DNA of 52,370 nucleotides, taken from positions 1 through 52,370 of the forward strand of contig NZ_SJEY01000014.1 of the NCBI RefSeq assembly GCF_004761875.1, in the 5' to 3' direction. This stretch comes from Roseovarius aestuariivivens. GTDB lineage: Bacteria; Pseudomonadota; Alphaproteobacteria; Rhodobacterales; Rhodobacteraceae. Positions 25,178 to 34,108 of the stretch are shown piece after piece (position 1 is the first letter of the stretch; each line of letters starts with the position of its first letter). Below the pieces are notes generated by a model that searched no databases, was not told where the DNA came from, and worked only from the letters and a program-made list of their open reading frames with translations. The position numbers were made by a program, and so were the translations under genes.

Positions 25178-26119
25178 GTGCCGCACCGCGTCGCAATCGC
25201 TCTTTTCATTGGCCTTTGGCCGGGGATCGCCACGGCTTTGAACCTGTCCCTTCCGTCGAGCGCCGACAAGACGCGCGAGATCCGTGAGGCCGCGGCGTCC
25301 TATTTCGTGCCCGTCGGCCCCTATGACGGCAGCGAGGTGCCCGCACTGCGGGTCGAGGGGGCCCTGGTCCAGGAAGCGTGGCGCATGGAGGCACCGGGAC
25401 TGACCACGCTGCAGATCCTGCGGCCGCTACGCCGGCAGGTGATCGACGCCGGTTACGACATCCTTTTCACCTGTGCCGCGCGCGACTGCGGCGGGTTCGA
25501 TTTCCGGTTCCAGACACGGGTCCTGCCCGCCCCGGACATGTTCGTTGATCTGTTGGATTACCACTTTCTGTCCGCCCGTCGCGGTGAAAGCGGCGAACCG
25601 GTCAGCTTCGCCACGCTGCTGGTTAGCCGGGTCGGCGGCGCGGGGTATATTCAGGTTATTCGGGTGGATCCAGGGGACACCGCGCGTCCAGCCTTAGAGG
25701 TGGCGCCGGAAGCCGACACGCCGGATGAGCCGGCCTTGCAGGCGCGGTCATTGGCAACGCGGTTGATGCGCGAGGGCCGGGCCGTTCTGAACGATCTGGA
25801 TTTCGCGTCCGGCACGGTGGCGCTTGGCGCGGGGCCTTTCGCCTCGCTCGATGCGCTGGCGGAGTTTCTTCAGGAGAAGGAAACCAGGCGCGTGGCGCTG
25901 GTCGGCCACACCGATACGGTGGGCGGCCTTGAGCCCAACATTTCCCTGTCGCGCCGCCGGGCGCAGGCTGTGCTAGAGCGTCTCGTCTCGACCTACGGCA
26001 TCGCGCGCGACCGGTTGGAGGCGGGCGGCATGGGCTATCTCGCGCCGCTGACCACAAACTTGACCGAAGACGGGCGCGAACAGAACAGACGGGTCGAGGC
26101 GGTGCTGCTTAGCGATTGA
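25178..26119 (+). CDS. OmpA-family envelope protein with DUF4892-like N-terminus
   Basis: A 313-aa exported protein. A signal peptide covers about residues 1-20 (HRVAIALFIGLWPGIATA). The middle region with FTCAARDCGGFDFRF resembles the DUF4892 periplasmic domain. The C-terminal OmpA domain has VALVGHTDTVGGLEPNISLS, RRRAQAVLERL and GREQNRRVEAVL, with the Asp and Arg that hold diaminopimelate of peptidoglycan. It probably anchors at the cell wall. GTG 25178 is three bases after the AhpD-like stop. It converges on pcs with no bases to spare. Confidence 0.85.
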   Translation: MPHRVAIALFIGLWPGIATALNLSLPSSADKTREIREAAASYFVPVGPYDGSEVPALRVEGALVQEAWRMEAPGLTTLQILRPLRRQVIDAGYDILFTCAARDCGGFDFRFQTRVLPAPDMFVDLLDYHFLSARRGESGEPVSFATLLVSRVGGAGYIQVIRVDPGDTARPALEVAPEADTPDEPALQARSLATRLMREGRAVLNDLDFASGTVALGAGPFASLDALAEFLQEKETRRVALVGHTDTVGGLEPNISLSRRRAQAVLERLVSTYGIARDRLEAGGMGYLAPLTTNLTEDGREQNRRVEAVLLSD

Positions 26120-26818
26120 TCACGCGCCGTTGCGCGCGGGGAACACCTGCTGCGCGATCCCGGCCAGCGTGAGGTAGATGCTGGTTACGACGAGCCCCCA
26201 ATGGGCCCAGCTTTCGGGGTGGAAATCGACCCAGGCCGCCCAGCCGCCAAAAAATGTCCAGGCGAAGGCCACCGGCAGCGTGACCGTCCGCCAGCGTTCC
26301 GTACGCACAGGGTGGACGAATTTGAGCGGCAGGAACATCGCCATCGCCAGCAGGGTCACTAGCGTGAGAGAAACATAGAAATTCGGCTCGATCGCGAACA
26401 GCACCAGCACCAGCATGTTCCAGCATCCTGGAAAGCCGGAAAAGGAGTTGTCCTTGGTTTTCATGCGGGTATCGGCGAAATACATCGCACTGGCAAAGGT
26501 GATCAGAATGATCGCGACCCAGCCTGTCCAGCCCGGCAGAAGATCGGATTTGAAGAGCGCAAAAGCCGGGATGAACACGTAAGTCAGGTAGTCGATGATG
26601 AGATCCAGTAGGATTCCGTCGAACTGCGGGGCGTTGTGCTTGACGTGGTATTTCCGCGCCAGCGGCCCGTCGATCCCGTCCACGGCGAAGGCCACCACGA
26701 GCCAGAGATACATCAGGCTCCATTTTTCCTCGACCGCCGCCAGCATCGCCAGCATGGCGAAAACCGCACCGGTGGCGGTGAGGAGGTGGACGAGCAAGGC
26801 CTTCAATTCGCGTGTCAT
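26120..26818 (-). CDS. pcs: Phosphatidylcholine synthase
   Basis: A 232-aa CDP-alcohol phosphatidyltransferase. The catalytic motif DGIDGPLAR followed by FDGILLDLIID matches DGx2ARx(n)Gx3Dx3D, and there are about seven or eight hydrophobic segments. Long spacing inside the motif and the C-terminal WTFFGGWAAW region are as in bacterial Pcs, which condenses CDP-diacylglycerol with choline at the inner membrane. ATG 26816-26818 (MTRELKALLVHLLTATGA) is preferred over 26854. Last gene of the fsa-DUF484-xerC-pcs strand; a 36-base gap separates it from xerC. Confidence 0.9.
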   Translation of the reverse strand: MTRELKALLVHLLTATGAVFAMLAMLAAVEEKWSLMYLWLVVAFAVDGIDGPLARKYHVKHNAPQFDGILLDLIIDYLTYVFIPAFALFKSDLLPGWTGWVAIILITFASAMYFADTRMKTKDNSFSGFPGCWNMLVLVLFAIEPNFYVSLTLVTLLAMAMFLPLKFVHPVRTERWRTVTLPVAFAWTFFGGWAAWVDFHPESWAHWGLVVTSIYLTLAGIAQQVFPARNGA

Positions 26819-26854
26819 GGGCGGTCTCTTGGTACAATTCCCGGCGGAAGGCAA

Positions 26855-27769
26855 TCAGGCTTTGGGATGGGCGCGGCGGTAGACATCCATGAGCCGTGCG
26901 CTGTCCACCGCTGTGTAGGCCTGTGTCGTCGACAGCGACGCGTGGCCCAGAAGTTCCTGGATCGCGCGCAGGTCGCCGCCGGCGTTGAGCAGATGGGTGG
27001 CGAAGCTGTGGCGCATGGCGTGAGGTGTTGCCGTCGCGGGCAGGCCAAGCTGCGCGCGCACCTGCGCCATCACCTGTTGCACCGCGCGTGGCGACAGCGC
27101 GCCGCCGCGCACGCCGCGAAACACGGGCGCGTCTGGCTCGACCGGGTAGGGGCAGAGATGCAGGTAGCGCTCCACCGCCGCGATGGCCGGCGCGATGACC
27201 GGCACCACCCGTTCCTTGCCGCCCTTGCCGGTAATCCGCAGGCTGTGGCCCAACGGCAGGTCGCGGCCTTTCAGGCCCAATGCTTCGGAGATGCGCAGAC
27301 CGCAGCCGTAAAGCAGCGTGACCACCGCCTGGTCGCGTGCGCAGATCCAGGGCTTGGCGTGCTGCATGTCCAGCGTTTCGATCACGTCTCGGGCGGCGTC
27401 AGGCGTGACCGGACGGGGAAGCTTGCGCTGATATTTGGGTGCACGCGCCGAGAGTACGGCGGAAGGATCGAAACCCTCGCGCTCGGCCAGCCAGCGATAG
27501 AAGCTTTTGACCGCCGAGAGCTTGCGCGCGAGGCTGCGGGGGCCCACGTCCTTGCCGCGGGTGAAGGCCATCCACGCGCGCATGTCCGACACCTCAATGC
27601 GGGCCAGCGCAGCAAGGCCCTGTGCCGCACCGCTATGTTCGGTCATGAAAGCGAGAAACCCGGCCACATCGCGGGAATAGGCGTCGATCGTGTTATCGGA
27701 GGCCCCGCGCAGCGCCTTTTGATGGTCAAGCCACTTCGACAGCGCGTCGCGGGCGGCAATCGAGATCAT
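26855..27769 (-). CDS. xerC: Tyrosine recombinase XerC
   Basis: A 304-aa chromosomal-dimer resolvase with all catalytic residues: Arg in YGCGLRISEALGL, Lys in TGKGGKERVVPV, HxxR in HAMRHSFATHLL, His in LGHASLSTTQAY and the Tyr of that segment. It acts with XerD at dif and is a core gene, not part of the island. The start ATG overlaps the stop of the DUF484 gene by 4 bases, the usual DUF484-xerC pairing. Confidence 0.95.
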   Translation of the reverse strand: MISIAARDALSKWLDHQKALRGASDNTIDAYSRDVAGFLAFMTEHSGAAQGLAALARIEVSDMRAWMAFTRGKDVGPRSLARKLSAVKSFYRWLAEREGFDPSAVLSARAPKYQRKLPRPVTPDAARDVIETLDMQHAKPWICARDQAVVTLLYGCGLRISEALGLKGRDLPLGHSLRITGKGGKERVVPVIAPAIAAVERYLHLCPYPVEPDAPVFRGVRGGALSPRAVQQVMAQVRAQLGLPATATPHAMRHSFATHLLNAGGDLRAIQELLGHASLSTTQAYTAVDSARLMDVYRRAHPKA

Positions 27770-28473
27770 GCCAGCCAGCGGCGCATGGCCCTTTCGAAGA
27801 TACCCGCGAAAAAGGCCAGAAGATCGGTCCCTTGCTGGGGGCTGAACTGATGCGGGTCCTCGGCCCCCATGACCAGAAGGCCGGGCAGGCGGTCCTCACC
27901 GAAATCCAGAAGCAGGCACGCCTCGGAGCGCATGAACTCTGCCTCGCGGCCGTAGATCCGCGCATCGCCTTCGCTGATCTGGCGCAGCGTCACCTGCCGG
28001 ACCGGACCGGCGCGATCCGACGTAAGGTAGCGAGCGATGAAGCCAGGTTCGGCGACGGACAGAACGTCGCCCAGTCGTTTGACCGCCGGGTCGTCATCGT
28101 TCTGGACCGACTCGAGCACAAGCTTGATGCAGTCGACGCGCAGGATGGTGGCGACGTCACCGCCGAGATCGCGCAGGAAGCTTTCGAATTCCACCGGATC
28201 GAGCATCCGCAGGATCGCCCGGTGCACCTGGTTGGTGCCGGCGAGGTTCTCGTAAGCCGCTGCGATCACGCTGCGGTGGGTGTCTTCGAGACGTTCGAGG
28301 CGCGCTTCGAGCCGTTCCATCGCAATGCCGCGCAGATCGACGATATTGTTGCCCATCGCGCGTTCGTTCGCCGCGATGAGCGCGCGCATAAGATCTTGAT
28401 CCTCAAGGATTACATCGGGCTGCGCGATGATCTTTTCGCGCAGCATATCGTTCATCAGGGGCTTCGTGCTCAT
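27766..28473 (-). CDS. DUF484 (GAF-like) protein
   Basis: A 235-aa DUF484 protein. The N-terminal helix pair holds IIAQPDVILEDQDLMRALIA and a coiled-coil-like MERLEARLERLEDTHRSVIA. It is followed by a GAF-like domain (about 95-230) ending FSPQQGTDLLAFFAGIFERA. Biochemical function unknown, but the gene nearly always precedes xerC, as here with a 4-base overlap. Confidence 0.9.
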   Translation of the reverse strand: MSTKPLMNDMLREKIIAQPDVILEDQDLMRALIAANERAMGNNIVDLRGIAMERLEARLERLEDTHRSVIAAAYENLAGTNQVHRAILRMLDPVEFESFLRDLGGDVATILRVDCIKLVLESVQNDDDPAVKRLGDVLSVAEPGFIARYLTSDRAGPVRQVTLRQISEGDARIYGREAEFMRSEACLLLDFGEDRLPGLLVMGAEDPHQFSPQQGTDLLAFFAGIFERAMRRWLA

Positions 28474-28509
28474 CTGTGCCTCGGTTTTTTTGGGTCTTAT
28501 AGCACGCCC

Positions 28510-29163
28510 TTACAGGATTTTCTGCCCTGTTTTTTCCCAGTCTTTCAAAAAGGTTTCCAAGCCCTTATCGGTCAGCGGGTGCGCGGCCATCTTTTTGATC
28601 ACGTCCGGTGGCGCGGTCATCACATCCGCCCCGATCATGGCCGATTGATGCGCGTGATTGACCGTGCGTATAGAGGCGGCGAGGATCTGCGTCTCGAAGC
28701 CGTAATTGTCATAGATCTGCCGGATGTCCGCGATCAGCTCCATTCCGTCGAGGTTGATGTCATCGAGACGCCCGATGAAGGGCGAGATGAACGTGGCCCC
28801 GGCCTTGGCCGCCAGAAGGGCCTGATTGGCGGAAAAGCAGAGCGTCACGTTGACCATGTTGCCCTCGCCCGAGAGCACCTTGCAGGCCTTGAGCCCGTCC
28901 CAGGTGAGCGGCACCTTGACCGCGATGTTGGGCGCGATCTTGGCCAGCTTGCGGCCTTCCTCGATCATCTGGTCGGCCTCCAATGCCACGACCTCGGCCG
29001 AGACCGGACCTTCGACAATGTCGCAGATTTCCTTGGTGACTTCGAGGATATCGCGGCCCGATTTCAGGATCAGCGAGGGGTTGGTGGTCACGCCGTCGAC
29101 CATGCCGAGCTCGTTGAGTTCACGGATGGCGTCGACCTCGGCGGTGTCTACGAAAAACTTCAT
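28510..29163 (-). CDS. fsa: Fructose-6-phosphate aldolase / transaldolase-like
   Basis: A 217-aa small transaldolase-family enzyme of TalC/Fsa type. It opens [20 protein letters not shown], then [14 protein letters not shown]. The Schiff-base Lys lies in [12 protein letters not shown], followed by [14 protein letters not shown] and [11 protein letters not shown]. It interconverts sugar phosphates (fructose-6-phosphate with dihydroxyacetone plus glyceraldehyde-3-phosphate, or transaldolase). Sequence alone does not separate the two activities; the short length is of the Fsa/TalC group. Divergent from priA. Confidence 0.92.
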   Translation of the reverse strand: MKFFVDTAEVDAIRELNELGMVDGVTTNPSLILKSGRDILEVTKEICDIVEGPVSAEVVALEADQMIEEGRKLAKIAPNIAVKVPLTWDGLKACKVLSGEGNMVNVTLCFSANQALLAAKAGATFISPFIGRLDDINLDGMELIADIRQIYDNYGFETQILAASIRTVNHAHQSAMIGADVMTAPPDVIKKMAAHPLTDKGLETFLKDWEKTGQKIL

Positions 29164-29270
29164 GGGGCTTGCCCTTCTTGCGCGGGATGGGGTTTCTTCC
29201 CCTCGCGTTTACCCCATAGAGTGCGGTGCCGAAACCCCTCACCTTTGCGCCCTTTTGCACAGGAGTTCCC

Positions 29271-31472
29271 TTGTCCTTCACCGGTGCCGATTTCTTTGAC
29301 ACAGGGCAGCTGGTGGGCGTTCTGACCACGCAGCCGCTGGACCGCGTGCTGGATTACAAAGCGCCCGAGGGCGGCTGTCACCTTGGCGCGTTCGTCGAGG
29401 TGCCTTTGGGGCCGCGCAAGGTTCTGGGCGTGGTCTGGGGTCCGGGGAAGGGGGATTACGACCGCGCGAAGATCCGGTCGGTGATCCGGGCGCTGAACGT
29501 GGCGCCGATGCGCGACGAGATGCGGAATTTCCTTGAGAAAGCAGGGGATTACACCCTGACGCCCATGTCGGCGATGCTGCGGCTGGCCACCCGCGCGCCG
29601 GGCCTGGGCGACCCGCCGTCTATGCAGAAGATTTACCGCTTGGGCGAGGGCAAGCCCGACCGGGTGACCGACGCGCGGACGCGCGTGCTGGCGACGCTGG
29701 AGGAGTATGGCGGGCTGGCCTTTACGCTCAAAGAGCTGAGCGAGATGGCCGGGGTGACGTCCTCCGTGGTCAAGGGCTTGGTCAAGCAGGGTGTCGTGCG
29801 AGAGGAAGACACGCCGCGCGACACGCCGTTTCCGCGGCTCGATCCGGGGTATGCGTACACCGATTTGACCAAAGATCAGGCGGTGGCGGCGGATGCGTTG
29901 CGTGACAAGATCAGATCGGGGACGTTTTCTGCAACACTCCTGCGGGGGGTGACCGGATCGGGCAAGACGGAGGTCTATCTCGAAGCGGTTAGCGAGACGT
30001 TAAGGCAACGGCGGCAGGCGCTTGTGCTTTTGCCGGAAATCGCGCTGACGCCCGAGTTTCTGACCCGGATGCAGGCGCGGTTCGGGGCGATGCCCGCCGA
30101 GTGGCATTCGGGGGCCACGATGACCGAGCGGCGGCGGATCTGGAAGATGGTCGGGCAGGGCGGCTGTGACGTGGTGGTGGGCGCGCGCTCGGCGCTCTTT
30201 TTGCCGTTCCGCGACCTGGGGCTGATCGTGGTCGATGAAGAGCATGACACGTCGTATAAACAAGAGGATGGCGTGCTCTACAATGCCCGCGACATGGCCG
30301 TTTTGCGGGCCAGTCTGTGCGGCGCGCAGGTGGTCCTGGCCTCGGCCACGCCGAGCCTGGAGACATGGGCCAATGCCGAAGCCGGCAAGTACACGCGGCT
30401 GGATCTGACCGCGCGGTTCGGCCCTGCGGTGATGCCGGAGTTGCGCGCGGTGGATATGCGGGCCGAAACTCTGCCTTCGAACCGCTGGATTTCGCCCACG
30501 CTACGGCGCACCGCCGAGGCGCGGATCGCGCAGGGCGAGCAGGTGTTATTCTTTTTGAACAGAAGGGGTTACGCGCCTGTCACCATCTGCCGGGCCTGCG
30601 GGCACCAGGTGGGGTGCCCGCATTGTGACGCGCGCATGGTCGAGCATCGGTTCCTGAAGCGGCTGATGTGCCATCAATGCGGCGAGACGCAGCCGCTGCC
30701 AGAGGTGTGTCCGGCCTGCGAGGTGGAGGGCAAGATGGCTGCCGTTGGGCCGGGGGTGGAGCGGCTGGCCGAGGAGGCCGCGGAGGTTTTCCCGGAGGCG
30801 AAGATCGCGACGCTGAGTTCGGACATGTTTGGGTCGGCGCGGGCCCTCAAGGCGCAGATCGCGGAGATCGCGGAGGGCGATACGGATATCGTGATCGGCA
30901 CGCAGCTGGTGGCGAAAGGCCATAATTTTCCAAGACTTACGCTGGTAGGGGTGATCGATGCGGACCTTGGTTTGCAGGGCTCTGACCTGCGCGCGGCGGA
31001 GCGGACGTTTCAGCTTATGCGGCAGGTGGCGGGGCGCGCGGGGCGGGTGGAAAAGCCCGGCACGGCGCTTTTGCAGACGTTTCAGCCCGAACATCCGGTG
31101 ATCCGGGCCATACTGTCGGGCGACGAGGAAGGGTTCTGGCGGGCCGAAGCCGCCGAGCGGCAGGCGGCGGGCGTGCCGCCTTTCGGGCGCATGGCAGGGC
31201 TGATCCTGTCCTCGACGGATATGCAGGAAGCCTTTGATATCGGGGCGCTTTTGGCGCGGAATGACGGACCTATAAGGGCGGTAGGCGCGCAGGTTTTTGG
31301 CCCTGCCCCGGCGCCGATTGCGCGGGTGAGGGGGCGGCACCGGGTACGGCTTTTGGTGAAGGCGCCCAAGGGCGTGGCGCTGCAGGGGGCGCTGGCGAAG
31401 TGGATCGCGCCGGTCAGGGGATCTGCGCAGTTCCGGCTGTCGGTGGATATCGATCCGCAGAGTTTCTACTGA
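29271..31472 (+). CDS. priA: Primosomal replication helicase PriA
   Basis: A 733-aa PriA that restarts stalled replication forks. It has an N-terminal DNA-binding domain (VGVLTTQPLDRVLDYKAPEG), Walker A GVTGSGKTEVYLEAV, the DEAH-like box VVDEEHDTSYKQ, and the eight-cysteine zinc region (CRACGHQVGCPHC and CHQCGETQPLPEVCPAC). Helicase motifs IV-VI follow, including GTQLVAKGHNFP. TTG 29271 has AGGAG 5 bases upstream and matches where homologues begin; an in-frame GTG at 29226 would add 15 residues. Confidence 0.95.
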   Translation: MSFTGADFFDTGQLVGVLTTQPLDRVLDYKAPEGGCHLGAFVEVPLGPRKVLGVVWGPGKGDYDRAKIRSVIRALNVAPMRDEMRNFLEKAGDYTLTPMSAMLRLATRAPGLGDPPSMQKIYRLGEGKPDRVTDARTRVLATLEEYGGLAFTLKELSEMAGVTSSVVKGLVKQGVVREEDTPRDTPFPRLDPGYAYTDLTKDQAVAADALRDKIRSGTFSATLLRGVTGSGKTEVYLEAVSETLRQRRQALVLLPEIALTPEFLTRMQARFGAMPAEWHSGATMTERRRIWKMVGQGGCDVVVGARSALFLPFRDLGLIVVDEEHDTSYKQEDGVLYNARDMAVLRASLCGAQVVLASATPSLETWANAEAGKYTRLDLTARFGPAVMPELRAVDMRAETLPSNRWISPTLRRTAEARIAQGEQVLFFLNRRGYAPVTICRACGHQVGCPHCDARMVEHRFLKRLMCHQCGETQPLPEVCPACEVEGKMAAVGPGVERLAEEAAEVFPEAKIATLSSDMFGSARALKAQIAEIAEGDTDIVIGTQLVAKGHNFPRLTLVGVIDADLGLQGSDLRAAERTFQLMRQVAGRAGRVEKPGTALLQTFQPEHPVIRAILSGDEEGFWRAEAAERQAAGVPPFGRMAGLILSSTDMQEAFDIGALLARNDGPIRAVGAQVFGPAPAPIARVRGRHRVRLLVKAPKGVALQGALAKWIAPVRGSAQFRLSVDIDPQSFY

Positions 31473-31528
31473 GCATCGTGCGGGGTGTTAATCACGTCTC
31501 TGAGGCCCGAAAGTGCGATATGACATGC

Positions 31529-31556
31529 GTACACACCCTGTACACCGTCCGTACAC
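31529..31556. repeat. Three GTACAC repeats at 11-base phase
   Basis: GTACAC occurs at 31529, 31540 and 31551, exactly 11 bases apart, so the three copies face the same side of the helix. They lie in the 131-base spacer between the converging stops of priA and the YeeE gene. Iteron-like arrays usually bind a protein; no protein can be named. Confidence 0.45.
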
Positions 31557-31603
31557 CGAACGCGCGAGACTTGGAGGCCGGGCCGGGCGTTAACGCTTTG
31601 CGC

Positions 31604-32665
31604 TCAGGCGGTCACGAGACGGTGCTTTTGATCGACGAGGAAATCCGTGACGACCGCCCCGGCCCACATCGCGCAAAGTGCCAGCCACGCAGTGCCAGCG
31701 AAGACCGAGCCGCCGGTCACGCCGTTGCCGATGGCGCAGCCGCCCGCCAGCATGCCGCCGAAGCCCATGAAGGCCGCTCCGGTCATGGCGCGGCGCATAT
31801 TGGCCTCGTCCTCGAACCCCTGAAAGCGGAACTCGCCCGCGAGCCACGAGGCCGCGAACGCGCCCAGGAAGACGCCCGGCACGAGGCCTATATCGAAATT
31901 CAGCACCATGGCGCGGTCCAGGAAGAACATCAGCGTATTGGCAGAGGGGCCGGTGAAGGTGGCGGAGGTCACCGCGACCGGCTCGAACGCGGCCTGGGCC
32001 AGGGTGAAGGTGGCGACCCAGCCAACGGCGACGGCAAACCCGACGCCCGAGGCAAAGACCAGCCGTGAGAGACCGATGCGGTTGTGAAAGGCGAGGGCCA
32101 GCGCGACGAGAGCGCAGGTCAGGCCGAAAAAGAGGCCGGAGATCTGCGGCAGGCCGGCGACGGTCAGAAGGTTCACATTCTGCCCGCCGGTCGTGATCCA
32201 GAGACCAGCGAGCGCGTTGCGCGCGGGCGCGAGCCAGCCTGCCAGCGACATCTGCGCCACCACCGCGAAGACCAACCCCGAGACCACGGAACGCAGGTTG
32301 CCCGTGGCCGCCAGAACCAGAAGCCGCCCCGAGCAGCCGCGCGCGAGGATCATGCCGACGCCGAAGAGGAGCCCGCCGATCACCGCGCCGGACCAGCTTC
32401 CGGGGATTGCGAGGATGCGCGCGTCGGCGCTGCGGAAGAGCCCCAGCGCCTGTGCGCCCTGAACCCACACGAGCGCTGTCGAGAAGGTCAGCAGCCAGAC
32501 CGCGAGTCGGTCACCCAGTTGGCCGCGCGCGAACTCCACGCAGGCGGCGCGGAGGCAGAAGCGCGAGCGCTGGGCGGCGACGCCGAAGATGAGGCCGGTG
32601 AGCAAGCCCAGAAGGGCGGCGGCGGGGGTCTCTCCGATACGGTCGAGGAGCGGGATGATATCCAT
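31604..32665 (-). CDS. YeeE/YedE family sulfur-compound transporter
   Basis: A 353-aa membrane protein of the YeeE/YedE (DUF395) family with an internal duplication and about nine hydrophobic segments. Conserved cysteine/glycine motifs are RSRFCLRAACVEFARGQ, ARGCSGRLLVLAATGN and GGCAIGNGVTGGS. In characterised members such cysteines relay thiosulfate or other reduced sulfur across the inner membrane. The ATG at 32663-32665 begins MDIIPLLDRIGETPAAALLG. A much longer open frame upstream is antisense to other genes and is ignored. Divergent from the MFS permease, with an FNR-like site 58 bases upstream. Confidence 0.85.
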   Translation of the reverse strand: MDIIPLLDRIGETPAAALLGLLTGLIFGVAAQRSRFCLRAACVEFARGQLGDRLAVWLLTFSTALVWVQGAQALGLFRSADARILAIPGSWSGAVIGGLLFGVGMILARGCSGRLLVLAATGNLRSVVSGLVFAVVAQMSLAGWLAPARNALAGLWITTGGQNVNLLTVAGLPQISGLFFGLTCALVALALAFHNRIGLSRLVFASGVGFAVAVGWVATFTLAQAAFEPVAVTSATFTGPSANTLMFFLDRAMVLNFDIGLVPGVFLGAFAASWLAGEFRFQGFEDEANMRRAMTGAAFMGFGGMLAGGCAIGNGVTGGSVFAGTAWLALCAMWAGAVVTDFLVDQKHRLVTA

Positions 32666-32722
32666 GTCTGGGCCTCGGGCGGTGGTTTCCCGGGGGTCTA
32701 GCCGCTGCGATGCGGGCCTGCC

Positions 32723-32736
32723 TTGATCAAGATCAG
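32723..32736. promoter_or_regulatory. FNR/Crp-type binding site
   Basis: TTGATCAAGATCAG differs from the FNR/FnrL consensus TTGAT-N4-ATCAA only in the last base. It lies in the spacer between the divergent YeeE (starts at 32665) and MFS (32852) genes and could control either or both under low oxygen or nitric oxide. Known Rhodobacteraceae regulators of this type are FnrL and Dnr; which would bind is not decidable. Confidence 0.5.
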
Positions 32737-32744
32737 ACCGGGCG

Positions 32745-32773
32745 GGAGCGGAATTTTTGAAAAATTCCGCTCC
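32745..32773. repeat. Perfect 14-base hairpin
   Basis: GGAGCGGAATTTTT, one base (G), then AAAAATTCCGCTCC: 14-base arms without mismatch. It abuts the second hairpin (the two share CC, 32772-32773). The position is between two divergent starts, so simple termination of a gene is not the obvious role; it may be a transcript leader structure or a dispersed palindromic element. Confidence 0.7.
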
Positions 32774-32794
32774 GGAAAATTTTGAATTTTCCGG
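32772..32794. repeat. Perfect 10-base hairpin
   Basis: CCGGAAAATT, three bases, AATTTTCCGG. Second of two back-to-back palindromes built on the same GGAAnTTT core as its neighbour. It lies 58 bases before the MFS permease start. Confidence 0.7.
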
Positions 32795-32851
32795 GTGGCG
32801 CCCGGTGCGGGGCCTCTCGCCAAGGCGGGGCTTTGGGCGTAAGGGACGCAT

Positions 32852-34084
32852 ATGAGCCGCACAGTGCCCCTGTCCCATGCGCGAGAGCTGCCGTTCTGGC
32901 GGCGGCCCATTGCGCTTCTCTTCGTCATGGCGGCGGCGATGCCGGTGGCCTTTGCGACGTGGTCGGCGCTGCTCAATAACTTCGTGATTGAGGCGGCGCA
33001 GTTCGATGGCTCGGATATCGGATGGCTGCACACCGTGCGCGAGATCCCCGGGTTCCTGGCGATTGGTGTCATTGCCATCATCATCTTCGTGCGCGAGCAG
33101 GTGCTGGCGCTGGTCTCGCTTGTGCTGTTGGGCGTGGCGACGGCGATCACCGCGCAGTTCCCGAGCCTCGGCGGGATTCTGATGGTGACGATGCTGAGTT
33201 CCATCGGGTTTCACTATTTCGAGACTGTGAACCAGAGCCTGCAATTGCAGTGGATCGACAAGCTGCGCGCGCCGCAAATGCTGGGCTGGCTGGTGGCGGC
33301 AGGGTCTGCCGCGACACTGGTGGCCTATGTGCTGATCGTGATGACGTGGGAGACGCTCGATCTGAGCTATAATACTGTCTACGTGATCGCGGGCGGGTTC
33401 ACTGTGCTGGCCGCGCTTTTCTGCTTTGTTGCCTATCCGCAGTTCGAAGCGCCAAACCCGCAGATCAAGCGGATGGTGCTGCGGCGGCGCTATTGGCTTT
33501 ATTATGCGCTGCAATTCATGGCCGGTGCGCGGCGGCAGATCTTCATTGTCTTCGCGGGCTTCATGATGGTCGAGAAATTCGGCTTTGCGGTGCATGAGGT
33601 CACGGCGCTTTATCTGATCAACCTTGTCGCCAATATGGTGTTTGCGCCGATCATGGGGCGGGCCGTGCATGTCTATGGCGAACGCGCGACGCTGCTCTTT
33701 GAATATGCCGGGCTGGCGCTGGTCTTTCTGGCCTATGGCGGCATCTACATGTTCGGCTGGGGTGTCGTGCTGGCCGCCGCGCTCTACGTCGTCGATCACC
33801 TGCTGTTTGCGCTGGCGCTCGCGCTCAAGACCTATTTTCAGAAGATCGCCGATCCGGGTGACATCGCGCCCACCGCGGCCGTGGCCTTTACCATCAACCA
33901 TATCGCCGCCGTGTTCCTGCCCGCGTCGCTGGGATATCTGTGGCTGGTCTCGCCGGTGGCGGTGTTCGTGCTGGCCGCAGGGATGGCGTCGGTGTCTTTT
34001 CTTCTGGCGCTCCTGATCCCGCGCCACCCGGTGCCGGGGCATGAGACCATCCTGAGCGGGCCGGAGCCGGCCCCCGCCGAATAG
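32852..34084 (+). CDS. MFS-type permease
   Basis: A 410-aa membrane protein with about twelve hydrophobic segments in two halves, split by a central cytoplasmic loop (FEAPNPQIKRMVLRRRYWLY). This is the arrangement of major facilitator permeases. The first half includes GSDIGWLHTVREIPGFLAIG, where MFS proteins carry the loop 2-3 motif, though the motif is weak. The substrate is unknown. It lies downstream of the FNR-like site and the twin hairpins, and 24 bases before prmA, with which it may be co-transcribed. Confidence 0.8.
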   Translation: MSRTVPLSHARELPFWRRPIALLFVMAAAMPVAFATWSALLNNFVIEAAQFDGSDIGWLHTVREIPGFLAIGVIAIIIFVREQVLALVSLVLLGVATAITAQFPSLGGILMVTMLSSIGFHYFETVNQSLQLQWIDKLRAPQMLGWLVAAGSAATLVAYVLIVMTWETLDLSYNTVYVIAGGFTVLAALFCFVAYPQFEAPNPQIKRMVLRRRYWLYYALQFMAGARRQIFIVFAGFMMVEKFGFAVHEVTALYLINLVANMVFAPIMGRAVHVYGERATLLFEYAGLALVFLAYGGIYMFGWGVVLAAALYVVDHLLFALALALKTYFQKIADPGDIAPTAAVAFTINHIAAVFLPASLGYLWLVSPVAVFVLAAGMASVSFLLALLIPRHPVPGHETILSGPEPAPAE

Positions 34085-34108
34085 ACCCCTGATTAGAGAG
34101 GAGCCGGC

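Noticed and set aside
26109..26837. 242-aa minus-strand frame overlapping pcs
   Set aside because: Out of frame with the clear CDP-alcohol phosphatidyltransferase; the pcs frame contains the catalytic motif and hydrophobic segments.
27832..29325. 497-aa plus-strand open frame
   Set aside because: Antisense to fsa and DUF484, both clear genes with known motifs; no domain in the antisense frame.
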